Below are positions 22,637-32,644 of a stretch of DNA of 64,000 nt, piece by piece. How positions within the stretch are numbered: the first letter of the stretch is position 1; each line of letters starts with the position of its first letter. Both the position numbers and the translations under genes were made by a program. This stretch comes from Antilocapra americana (lineage: Eukaryota; Chordata; Mammalia; Artiodactyla; Antilocapridae), in the NCBI GenBank assembly GCA_007570785.1, contig ML662449.1, positions 9,602,873 to 9,666,872 of the forward strand, read 5' to 3'. Below the pieces are notes generated by a model that saw only the letters and a list, made by a program, of their open reading frames with translations, had not been told where the DNA came from and ran no database searches.

Positions 22637-23295
22637 CCAAAGCAATGCTAGCATTAGAAACAAGAGGAAGAAGGAAGAGAGTGAGAGACTGAGATAGAGA
22701 GAGTGGGGGTCATGTAGACAAAATTAGCTAGTATAAATAAAATGTAAGTTGTGGCTCTAATAAATATTCAACATTAATTTATTGGCTATTTGTTACCAAT
22801 AATGTTCAGCTTGAAATAACATGGTAAAATATTTGTAAAATATTTGATTTTTCAGTTATCCACCCCCCCCCAAAAATCAAGTCAAACTCATCCTTCAGCA
22901 AAAAAAAAAAAAAAAAAGATAAGCCTAATAATGGAGAAGCCTCCTAAATAACACAGGTAAACATATTTATAGCTCACATTGGATTGGTGTAAGCTTTTTC
23001 AGAATTCTGGCAAAAACAAAACAGAAAGTGTTTAGCATATAGACAGATATATCAATAAGTAAGGATTTACCACATGCCAAGTGTAGTAGTATTCTTATGT
23101 TCCCAGATATACAACAGGGTGAAGGTGAAGGCATTGACAAGGCAGCAGAATGTAGGAAATCCACTAATTATGAGAAAATAAAGAATATTTATTAGGGAAA
23201 TGAATCTGTTTTACTTTCAAATAAATTTACTTTCAAATATAATTTTCTCATAAGTGCTATTTCTTTGGCTCTTACTTACATATAAGAGTCAGACA
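22637..23295. other. No gene recognised; homopolymers
   Basis: Contains a C10 run near 22,862 and an A18 run near 22,902. The 18-A run could be the tail of an unrecognised retrocopy, but no source sequence is evident upstream. Confidence 0.45.
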
Positions 23296-23811
23296 GGGCA
23301 CTGTGGAAAGCAGGAGGGATGGTCCTCCAAAAACTAAACATAAAATTTCCATATAGTCCTCTAATCTTACTCCTGGGCATATATCCAGACAAAACTATAA
23401 TTTAAAAGATACCTGCACCCCTTCGTTCATAATAGCACTATTCACAAGTAGTCAAGCCATGGAAGCAACCTAAATGTAAATCAACAGGTGAAAGGATAAG
23501 TAAAATGTGATACATATATACAATGGGATACTACTCAGCCACAAAAAAGAATAAAATAATGACATTTGCAGCAACATGGAAGGACCTGGATATCACTGTG
23601 ATAAGTGAAGTTAGTCAGAAAGAGAAAGACTAATACCATATGATATCACTTATACATGAAATCTAAAATATGATACAAATGAACTTATCTATGAACAGAA
23701 CAGACTCACAGAAACAGAGAATAGATTTGCGGTTTCCAAGGGGTGGTAGGAGAGGGATGGATTGAGAGTTTGGGATTAACAGATGCAAACTGTTATATAT
23801 AAATAAGATGG

Positions 23812-23944
23812 TGGGACTTCTCTGGCAGTCCAGTGGTTAGGACTCCATGCTTCCACTGCAGGAGCTGCAGGTTTGATCCCTGGTCAGGGAACTAAGATTC
23901 TGCATATCACATGGTGCAGCCAAGAAAAAGCACTTAAAGTGTAG
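23812..23944 (+). mobile_element. CHR-type SINE in L1
   Basis: 'tgggacttctctggcagtcc' through 'ccctggtcagggaactaaga' and 'catggtgcagccaagaaaaa'. The TSD 'aataagatgg' lies at 23,802-23,811 and 23,945-23,954. Confidence 0.92.
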
Positions 23945-23982
23945 AATAAGATGGATAAAAAATAAGGTCCTACTGTATAGCA

Positions 23983-24335
23983 AGACTCTTGAGAGTCCCT
24001 TGGACTGCAAGGAGATCCAACAAGTCCATCCTAAAGGAGATCAGTTCTGGGTGTTCATTGGAAGGACTGATGTTGAAGATGAAACTCCAATACTCTGACC
24101 ACCTCATGCAAAGAATTTACTCATTGGAAAAGACCCTGATGCTGGGAAGTATTGGGGGCAGGAGGAGAAGGGGACAACAGAGGATGAGATGGCTGGATGG
24201 CATCACCAACATGATGGGCATGGGTTTGGGTAGACTCCAGGAGTTGGTGATGGACAGGGAGGCCTGGGGTGCTGCGGTTCATGGGGTTGCAAAGAGTCAG
24301 ACACGACTGAGCGACTGAACTGAACTGACTGACTG
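23983..24335 (+). mobile_element. BovB 3' end in L1, 11 bp TSD
   Basis: This 353 bp, 5'-truncated BovB covers the ORF2 C-terminus: '[17 protein letters not shown]' and the terminal '[11 protein letters not shown]' are readable in one frame at 23,989-24,318. It ends in a short (ACTGA)/(GACT) repeat rather than poly(A), as RTE elements do. The TSD 'actgtatagca' lies at 23,972-23,982 and 24,336-24,346. Confidence 0.95.
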
Positions 24336-24394
24336 ACTGTATAGCATAGGAAATTACATTCAACACTGTGTAATAAACCATAATAAAAAGAATA

Positions 24395-24648
24395 TGGTTA
24401 GGGACTCTGGGAAGGTCCGTGTACACATTGCTATATTTAACATGGATAACCAACAAAGACCTACTGTATACTGTATAGCACATGGAACTCTGCTGAATGG
24501 TATGTGACAGCCTAAATGGGAGAGGGGTTTGAAAGAGAATGTATGCATGTATCCATTGTATCACTGTTCACCTGAAACTACCACAACATTGTAAATGGGC
24601 AATATATTCTAATACAAAATGTTTTTGGTGTTAAAAAATGAAATGCTA
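24395..24648 (+). mobile_element. Second L1 3' UTR inserted in the first
   Basis: 'catggataaccaacaaagac', 'cacatggaactctgctgaat' and 'ttcacctgaaactaccacaa' belong to a different ruminant L1 3' UTR. The flanks share 'aaaaagaata' (24,385-24,394 and 24,649-24,658), a plausible TSD. Confidence 0.8.
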
Positions 24649-24774
24649 AAAAAGAATAAATATGTATATATATAACTGAATTACTTTGCTGTACTGCAGA
24701 AATTAACACACCTTATAAATCAGTTGTAATTCAATAAAATACAGTTTTTAAAAGGAGACAGGCTGGGCCCTATG

Positions 24775-25560
24775 ACACCACCCTTATGGCAGAAAGCAAA
24801 GAAGAACTAAAAAGCCTCTTGATGAAAGTGAAAGAGGAGAGTGAAAACATTTGGCTTAAAATTCAACATTCAGAAAACTAATATCGTGACAACCGGTCCC
24901 ATCACTTCATGGGAAATAGATGGGGAAACAGTGGAAACAGTGACAGACTTTATTTTCTTGGGCTCCAAAATCACTGCAGATGGTGACTGCAGCTATGAAA
25001 TTAAAAGACGTTTGCTCCTTGGAAGAAAAGTTATGACCAATCTAGACAGAGTATTTAAAAGAAGAGACATTACTTTGCCAACAAAGGTCCATCTAGTCAA
25101 AGCTATGCTTTTTCCAGTAGTCATGTATGGATGTGAGAGCTGGACTATAAAGAAAGCTGAACACCGAAAAATTGATGCTCTGGAACTGTGATGTTGGAGA
25201 AGACTTTTGAGAGTCCTCTGGACTACAAGGAGATCCAACCAGTCCCTCCTAAAGGAAATCAGTCCTGAATATTCATTGGAAGGACTGATGTTGAAGCTGA
25301 AACTCCAATCCTCTGGCCACCTGATGTGAAGAACTGATTCATTGGAAAAAACTCTGATGCTGGGACAGATTGAAGGTGGGAGGAGAAGGGGACGACAGAG
25401 GATGAGATGGTTGGATGGCATCACCGACTGGATGGACATGAGTTTGGGTAAACTCCAGGAGTTGGTGATGGACAGGCAGGCCTGGCGTGCTGCAGTCCAT
25501 GGGGTTGCAAAGAGTTGGACACGACTTAGTGAATGAACTGAACTGGACTGAACTGAACTG
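24775..25560 (+). mobile_element. 5'-truncated BovB
   Basis: BovB ORF2 C-terminal part and 3' end. It starts just after the RT YADD region ('gacaccacccttatggcaga') and ends in a (ctgaa)n-type tail. The open part at 24,841-25,191 carries 'ITSWEIDGETVETVTDFIFL'. A TGA then breaks the frame at 25,189-25,191 (before 'CWRRLL'). Possible TSD 'gggccctatg'/'ggggtctatg', 8 of 10 matching. Confidence 0.93.
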
Positions 25561-25569
25561 GGGTCTATG

Positions 25570-26236
25570 CCTAATTTTTGTAGTATTCCTTCCTACAAAT
25601 TGTTCATGAGTCACTGCTGATGCCCTTTGTCCATTATGAACAGTGTTTCAAAACCACTGAGATAGATTACTTCCTTTCATTCCTTCACTGCTCCTGTCTG
25701 GCTGCTGTGAAGGCAATCCTAAACTGATCTTGGACCCACCTTCTTGCCCCTTGCTGCTATTGCTTTGATCCTGGAGCCTTTTCACTTGGTTACTTTGCAA
25801 CAAATACAGTAACAACAATAATACAACAAACTGGCTACAATGCGTGTTTCAGTTCCAGGCAATTTTTGAAGAACAAAACATAAACTAATAGGTAGTCAAC
25901 TGAATCTCTTCTTTGTGGTGATTAAACTTAGTTGTCAGGGATTTCCTACATGTGAACTGCAGTGCCAGAAAATAAAGTACAGGAGTGGAACGTAAATATC
26001 AAAAAATTATTTAATGAATACTGTGAAGAAGCTGAGACATCAGCTGAATCAGGAAAAAGCATTGCTGTATGCAAATCATTAGACTGCTACTCAGCTGAGC
26101 AAATTATTATATAAACCATAACTCACAGAGGGGAGTACCTGCAGTGCCCAGCTCCTGCATTTGAACCCTAAGGCTCTGAGGTCTCAGGGGTGATGTATCG
26201 CCTGGTGAATGTCCTCCTGTGGTTAAGCAGTGCACA
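25570..26236. other. No gene recognised
   Basis: Unique sequence with no recognisable gene or repeat. Confidence 0.5.
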
Positions 26237-26239
26237 TAA

Positions 26240-26466
26240 ACATGTGTGTGGTAAGTTGCTTCAGTCGTGTCTGACTCCGTGTGACCCTATGGACTGAAGC
26301 CTTTCAGGTTCCTCTGTCCATGGAATTCTCTAGGAAATAATAATGGAGTGGGTTGCCCTGCCCTCCTCCAGGGGATCTTCCTGGACCAGGGCGTGAACCC
26401 CCATCTCTTAAGCTTACCTGCATTGGTAGATGGATTCTTTACCACTTGAGCCACCTGGGAAACCCC
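26240..26466 (-). mobile_element. Bov-tA/BovA SINE plus CA/TG tail
   Basis: Antisense element from 'agttgcttcagtcgtgtctg' to 'gagccacctgggaaaccccc'. It is followed directly by C9, (CA)n and (TA/TG)n simple repeat to about 26,525. Confidence 0.93.
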
Positions 26467-26525
26467 CCCCCACACACACACACATATGTGTGCATATATA
26501 TGTATATGTTTCTTTGTGTGTGTAC
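26463..26525. repeat. C run / (CA)n / (TG)n simple repeat
   Basis: Compound simple repeat beginning with C9, then CA dinucleotides, then TA/TG-rich text. It abuts the head of the antisense SINE. Confidence 0.95.
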
Positions 26526-27440
26526 TTATAAATATTATACTTAATCCTTCAGTAAAAGAGCCTTTATGTGGCTCATTGGAAGCACAATTGAATATTTTTA
26601 CTTAAACAACATTGTTCAAATTGCTAATAGCAGATTTCTGCTTTCATAGTTGATAATTAATTTTAGAAGTAAGAACTCAGAGCCTTAAGTATACACTTAA
26701 GGAATCTAGCACTCACTCAGTAAGGAAATTGCTAGCTTACATACATCAGTGAGAGAAGAATCTTTCTATTATTTAAAGATCGAAAGTTCTGTTACTATTT
26801 GAGATTCATCATATGTTATAGCTCTCATCAGAGGTTCAACTTTGCAGGGAATGCATGTGTACTCTGCTGCAACCAAATAGTGAGTAGGTGTGAAGGACAC
26901 CCAGGGACTCAGGATTGCATGTCACTTGTCTATATATGCAGCTGCAGATAAGCGTGATATGGGGCTTAGAGCTCATGTTGCTTTTGGATTTCAGCTGAAC
27001 CTGATGATCCCTAACCTTAGGACTCTTAACAGGATGGTGATGTTAGGACCAAAGGGAAATTGTATAAGATAAAAGAGGGGATACCAGTGGACCAAACACA
27101 TCAAGGCACACATGATGCCATTAATTAAAGAAAAAAAAGTAAAAATCTCAAAAAGCCTCTTTGGAAGGAGAGTTCTACAAAGCTAATTGTCAGGTATATT
27201 GGATCCTATCGGGGAGAGGGGACATAGGTTTCCTATACCTTTTGGAATTGGGCACTGGTGAGGTTTAAATAGGGAGTTGGAAGAGGCAGACTAGGCATAT
27301 TTGGATGTCTAATAGGGCCCCTCTCTAAATTTAGGCAGTCTTTCCCAGAGAAAAGATGTCAGAGCAAGTGTTTCAGTATCAGTTACTTGCAGGACATGAA
27401 CTTGGGAGAAAAATCACGGCCGGCAGATGCTGGCTAGATC
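26526..27440. other. No gene recognised
   Basis: The 60-residue frame at 26,890-27,072 lacks a recognisable domain. The stretch 27,080-27,410 has a GC content above its surroundings but no family I recognise. Confidence 0.45.
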
Positions 27441-27531
27441 TGTTAATTGACAACAGCCTACATTTATTGAGTGTTCACTGTATGCTAGGTGTTTGATGCT
27501 TTATAAGGAACATCTCATTTAATCTATTTTT

Positions 27532-27587
27532 AATTGAAATATAGTTGATTTACAAAGTTGTGTTAATTTCTGCTACACAGGAAAGTT

Positions 27588-27621
<34 letters not shown>

Positions 27622-27719
27622 CATACATTCTTTTTTATATTCTTTTCCATTATGATTTATCACATGATATTGAGTATAGTTCCTTATACAGCAGGACCTT
27701 TCTGTTGTTTTTTCATTCT
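27532..27719 (-). mobile_element. L1 3' UTR fragment inside MIR
   Basis: 'attgaaatatagttgattta', 'ttccattatgatttatcaca' and 'gtatagttccttatacagca' are antisense L1 3' UTR. It includes an (AT)n run at about 27,587-27,624. The flanks share 'tcatttaat', a plausible TSD. Confidence 0.8.
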
Positions 27720-27753
27720 TCATTTAATTTATATAACAACATTATGAAGCAGT

Positions 27754-27970
27754 GAATGAAAGTGAAGTCACTCAGTTGTGTCTGACTCTTTGCGACCCTA
27801 TGGACTGTAGTCTACTGGGTTCTACTGTCCATGGGATTTTCCAGGCAAGGATACTGGAGTAGGTTTCCATTTCCTTCTCCAGGAGATCTTCCTGACCCAG
27901 AGACTGAACCCAGGTCTCCGGCATTGTAGGCAGACGCTTTACCATCTGAGCCACCAGGGAAATCACAATG
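27754..27970 (-). mobile_element. Bov-tA/BovA SINE inside MIR
   Basis: Antisense, full length: 'gaaagtgaagtcactcagtt' through 'ctgagccaccagggaaatca'. The flanking 'ttatgaag' on both sides (27,742 and 27,983 regions) is compatible with a short TSD. Confidence 0.93.
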
Positions 27971-28130
27971 GAGTAGGGACCTTATGAAGTAGGGACCATT
28001 ATTATTTCTATTTTTAGAGAGGAACATTAATCCAGCAAATTTCTAGGACTAGGGTTCTCACATAAGCAGTTTAACAGTAGAGCCAAATCTCACAAGCCAA
28101 GAACTATCCTGCCTCCTGGATTAGTGAGTA

Positions 28131-28730
28131 ACCATGAGCTTTTGGCGGAGATGTAGAACAATAGTATCCATTTGTTAGTCTATGGCATGATCTTTCAAGC
28201 TTCCCTTTGTTTTCTGCTTTATGCTATAGTCACAATATTATAATATTATCTCCTACATATTCCCTAGTCCCCCTCATTGACACCCATTATTAATAGTTAT
28301 ACTGCTTTCACAGCACTGATTACACAAGGAAGGAATACATGGTCACTCAGCTGCCACTGGTCAAGGGACTTAGTAGATGAATGTTCGGAAGCAACGTGCT
28401 CTGGGAAGATCATTCAGAAGAGAAAAAGCTATGGGATTGTGTTAAAACAAAGGTTTGCTGCCTAGGAAACAGGAGACAAGGGGATGGACCAAAAGCCAGA
28501 ATATGTTCTCAAACAAGCAGAGCAAATAGGCAGCCTGTTGAAAGGAGAGCAGTAAGTTCCCTTTAGAGTTTCAGAAGATGTTAGATCTGTCTGATAAGCC
28601 TTGTGGCACATATTGCTTTAATCACTAAAGTCATCATATCGTCTATCCTTGAAATTCAGTGAGTTGTCTCCTCTTTCCTTGAGATAAGGTAGTACACTCT
28701 TTTAAGCCTAGCTGAATCAATTATATAATA
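28131..28730. other. No gene recognised
   Basis: Nothing assignable. The small frames at 28,277-28,566 share no family resemblance. Confidence 0.5.
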
Positions 28731-29325
28731 TGGTAAGTCTCCTACATATGAATCTTCAAGTTTTGAACTTTCAAAGATGCAAAAGTGCTTTTGCATGTCC
28801 AGCCACATAAGTAGAATGGTACACAAAAGTGATAGCAGACGTTCAGAATGCAATTCTGTGCTACTGTGTCATCTGGATCATTTTTTTCAAGAGGGTAGAT
28901 ATGTTTAAATCCAGCAAGGAACCAGAACCTCTGTCATCAATGTCAGGCATGAGTGAAATTTTGATTTGCCTTCTGTCTCCTTTTGTTGAATATCATTCAG
29001 TGCTACCATCTCCCACCTCTTCTCCCTCCTCGTCAGTAACTCTTCTTTCCTGATCACTCGATGGCAGCCCCTGTGTGCCAGCTGTTGTACTGCCCTACTG
29101 TACTTTTCAAGGTACTGTACTATTAGATTAAAAATGTTTAATTTGTTCTTTGTGTTTGTTTTTTTGTGTATTATTGTGTGAAATGTATTATAAACCTACT
29201 ACAGTATAGTACTATATAAATGATTGTGTTAGTTGGGTACTTAAGCTAACTTTGTTGGATTTAGGAACAAATTGGAATTAATGACCATACTCTCAGAACA
29301 GAACTTGTTTATGTAGGGTCTAATG
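28731..29325 (+). mobile_element. Tigger-like (TcMar) DNA transposon, internally deleted
   Basis: The left end 'ggtaagtctcctacatatga' and the right end '...gtttatgtagggtctaat' are degenerate inverted copies. The subterminal text ('gaactttcaaagatgcaaaa', 'gttgggtacttaagctaact', 'ttggatttaggaacaaattg') fits Tigger. About 0.6 kb remains. The 74-residue frame at 28,829-29,053 covers the remnant of the transposase C-terminal region and has no catalytic core. Confidence 0.75.
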
Positions 29326-29688
29326 GACTTGGTGGGTATTTGGGAACAAGATAATGAACTGACTTTCCATTCTCTATTCATCAAGCTGAACTGGAATAAG
29401 AATCCCTAATTAAACATTCACAAATAGGGAAATTACTTAGTCATTATAAAAGATTTCATGTCCTCTGTGGGTATAGAACATTTCCAAATGGTTCTTATTG
29501 AATTATATTAATTTAAAAAACTTACCTGAACCCTAAAATATTTTGACTGTAATTATTTTTCTTTTTTTTCAGTCCAGATAAAAATGACACCTGGTCTATA
29601 TGACTATAATGTATGTTCTTTCAATCATAATAGAACACTTGATCTCTGGTCACCACTGAAACTAAAATAACAGTGAATTTACAATGAT
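29326..29688. other. No gene recognised
   Basis: AT-rich and unassignable. Confidence 0.5.
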
Positions 29689-29689
29689 T

Positions 29690-29900
29690 GGGTTTCCCTG
29701 ATGACTCACTGGTAAAGAATCTGCCTGCAATGCAGGAGATGCAGGAGATACAGGTTTGATCCCTGAGTTGGGAAAATCCCCTGGAGAAGGAAATGGCAAC
29801 CTACTCCAGTGTTTTTGCATGGGAAATCCCATGGACAGAGGAGCCTGGGCTACAATCCAAAGAGTAACAAAAATCAGACATGACTGAGTGAGCAAGTGAA
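29690..29900 (+). mobile_element. Bov-tA/BovA SINE
   Basis: Full element: the 'gggtttccctgatgactcac' head, 'ggagaaggaaatggcaacct', and the end 'aatcagacatgactgagtga'. It carries a 9 bp internal duplication ('gcaggagat' twice) just upstream of the B-box-like segment. Confidence 0.94.
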
Positions 29901-30337
29901 TATACGGATTATTTCCCTCTTAGTTTCTGATTTTTTTAAAAAATTTTCCAAATTTTTCTATTAGTCTCATATTCCTTTCTGTTACATACACTCAGTCTAT
30001 GTTGAATTGAATAATTGTAGGGCTACTCAAACTCTGGTCTATCAGTCATGGTACATTTGCATCCACATCATGGTGCTAGGGGTTAATATGGTTAATATGA
30101 TCCTGGCTAAGGGATTAGATAAAAATTACATTTTGAATATAATTTGAAACACTAAAAATTATTAGAGGCATTAAAAATATAAGTTCCTATCTATGGGTTA
30201 GAAGAATATGGCCTTTACTTTGATCCTTGTACCTGCTAGGTATGTATGTAAGAAAAAGCAAGTGTTATCTTGTTCTCTGTCTCTAAGATACTTATAATTA
30301 ACTCTAGATAGTTTGTTCAAAACAGAATGATGCATTC
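29901..30337. other. No gene recognised
   Basis: AT-rich and unassignable. Confidence 0.5.
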
Positions 30338-30452
30338 ATGCATGCTAAGTCATGTTAGTTGTGTCTGACTCTTTTTGACCCTATGGACTATAGCCTGCCT
30401 GCCAGGCTTCTCTCTCCATAGATTCTCCAGGCAAGAATACTGAAGTGGATTA
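30338..30452 (-). mobile_element. 5'-truncated Bov-tA SINE
   Basis: Antisense 3' half only, from 'catgctaagtcatgttagtt' to 'caggcaagaatactgaagtg'. It stops before the tRNA-like head. Confidence 0.88.
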
Positions 30453-32261
30453 ATAAAAGGGAAGGCTTTAGTTATTCTAGTATAAGCACTACAATATTCA
30501 TAAAGATTTTAGATCTATGATCAAATGTATGAAAGCAAACTATGAAATGGCTTGAAATTTCACACAGAAATCTATTTCTTTATTATTTCATAAACATTCT
30601 AGTAAGATCAAATAGAAAATTATAATAGTTGAATTATGGACGTGAATGGATTTTGGAAAGGTTTTTTTTTTTTTCTTCTCAGTGTTGTCTATGTATGTGT
30701 GTTTGTGTGTGAGAGAGAGAGAGCTTGAGAGTTTGACTATGGATTTAGTATGGTGTCGTTTGTTCATGCTAATTACCCCCTTCCCCCATTCCTCCTCCCG
30801 CGAGAAGATTATGAAGCAAGAGGGAGGAGGTAGATGGGGGAGGAAATACGAATTATTTAAGCTGTATAAAAATGCTCTAGAATAAAATGAACATTCAAAG
30901 CTGCTTTGGTTGAATTTCATTCGCCAAGGAAATGTCTCAAATGGTTCATCTTGAAGAATATGATGACACCAGTCACCTATCCTAGACTCTACATTTGCTA
31001 TAAAGACTTTTGCAGCTTGATGATAGATGAGGAAATTTACTCCTATAGTCTGCACTGGAGACAAGTGACAATAATTTAAGGCTTTCAATGATACAGTACT
31101 AACTTTATATTCTAAGCAATCACAGCCTCTATTTATCCACCTGCTGTTTTTATGGCTTAGAGATCACACTATTTGTTTGTGATGGTAATTTATTATATTA
31201 TAGAAGATTTTCAAATTACAGACTTTCATTGAGTTAGAGAAGGAATTAAAATACTTGGCCCACTCCTCTTGATAAATAAAAATAGTACATTTGGTAGATT
31301 GCGAGTTCTCAAGGAAATGGGACTCATGGTCATTTTTAGAGTTTTCATTTATTTGTAAAATGTGGGAATGTATTTAAGTTTTAGATAAGAGAAGCATGGA
31401 AATCATTTTTTTTATTTTTTAAGTAGAGTGGATTCCTACAACACTTGCCTGTTTTTTCCCAAACATATCCACTTTAAAAATTATTTATTGTAGAAACCAA
31501 TACTACTAGTGATATACCACCTACACTTTGGAAAACACTGCATTAAAACAGTAATTTGCAGCTAAATTAATTGGCAATGGTCAGTCTCTATTTTACTAGA
31601 ACTTGATGAAACCTAAAAAATATTTTATTTTTCTCTATATTTCAGTGATGTTTGATTTCAACTGAATACTATTTTAAATTGTATCTGAATCATTCTACCA
31701 TCAGTAATACGAATCCATCGATAGCTAAACTACACGCTGCAAATAAATTGCTCTCTATCCTCTTTTAATTTAAGTAGTCTTTTTTTTATCATTTTGCTCA
31801 ACTATATGCATAATTGCCAGATACAATTAAATGTCGGTGAGCATGTATTTTTCTATTTCAATTATATTACTTACGTAAGAAGAATAGATAGCATATTTCA
31901 CAGTTTTTTTTTTAAGTATCCCATTGTCATTGGGTAAAAGGGTGTTCACTGTAAGATTATTTCAATTTTTCTGTACTTTTGAAAACTTTAATAATAAAAT
32001 ATTGGGGGAAAATCCAACTTATATTCCACAAGAACCAAAAACATACACCTTCGAATTTTTTCTAAAGATAGTAGTTAAAAGCAAGTGAAACATACTGTAG
32101 CTAAATCAATATATAAGCAAATTTTCTTCATATAGGTTGTGGGTCTTTAAAGTTTTGGTTTAAGGAAGATGACAAAACCTTATGGATGGTTATGAATTCC
32201 TTGAGGTACTGACAATTACCCATAAGTGAATTTATTTGGTTCATTTCCTCTACCAACTGCT
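30453..32261. other. No gene recognised; simple repeats and an inverted repeat
   Basis: A T13 run, (GT)n and (GA)n lie at about 30,661-30,724, and an imperfect inverted repeat at 30,783-30,840. The 166-residue minus-strand frame at 30,588-31,088 runs through these simple repeats and looks like chance. Nothing else is assignable. Confidence 0.5.
30783..30840. repeat. Imperfect pyrimidine/purine inverted repeat
   Basis: 'cccccattcctcctccc' (30,783-30,799) faces 'gggaggaggtagatggggg' (30,822-30,840). The two pair except for a 2-base bulge. The loop is 22 bases. The arms are homopyrimidine- and homopurine-like. Confidence 0.8.
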
Positions 32262-32486
32262 GAAAGGGCTGTGCTCAGTCACTTCAGTTGTGTCTGACTC
32301 TTTGCAGCCCTATGGACTGTAACCTGCCAGACTCCTCTGTCCTTGGGATCTTCCTGGCAAGAGTACCAGAGTGGGTTGCCATGCTCTCCTCTAGGGAATC
32401 TTCCTGACCCAGGGATCAAACGCTTACCTCCTGCGTCTCTTGCACTACAGGCAGATTCTTTATCACCGAGCCACCAGGGAAGCCCA
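32262..32486 (-). mobile_element. Bov-tA/BovA SINE
   Basis: Antisense and complete, from 'gctcagtcacttcagttgtg' to 'gagccaccagggaagcccag'. The flanks share 'tgaaagg' (about 32,261 and 32,490), a short TSD candidate. Confidence 0.94.
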
Positions 32487-32644
32487 GTTGAAAGGAAGGA
32501 ACTTCAAATATTAAGCCCTCTTGCTTTTTTTTTTCCTTTTAACATTTGCACAGGATATTTATTATGGTGCCCGTCACAATGAACAAAAACTGTTGACAAA
32601 TTTATTTTACTTTTTATTTTAAAATTATTATTTCTGTATTTTAC

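Larger units (their letters stand above)
23296..24755 (+). mobile_element. Older L1 3' end, interrupted by CHR, BovB and another L1
   Basis: L1 ORF2 end and 3' UTR are visible in four pieces: 23,296-23,811, 23,955-23,982, 24,336-24,394 and 24,659-24,755. Typical text is 'atatccagacaaaactataa', 'ctactcagccacaaaaaaga' and 'cttatctatgaacagaacag', ending 'ttgtaattcaataaaataca'. The three interruptions have their own TSDs. The coding part is full of stops. Confidence 0.88.
27445..28130 (-). mobile_element. MIR SINE broken by an L1 and a Bov-tA
   Basis: Three MIR pieces in reverse order of the consensus: 27,445-27,531 ('cctacatttattgagtgttc'), 27,720-27,752 ('aatttatataacaacattat') and 27,978-28,130 ('gaagtagggaccattattatttc...'). 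An L1 antisense fragment and a SINE sit in the two gaps. Confidence 0.7.

Noticed and set aside
22900..22920. A18 run as the tail of a processed pseudogene
   Set aside because: No gene-like sequence and no TSD could be found upstream of it.
30588..31088. 166-residue minus-strand open frame, the longest outside repeats
   Set aside because: It runs through T-, GT- and GA-type simple repeats and an inverted repeat. It has low-complexity segments and no recognisable domain.
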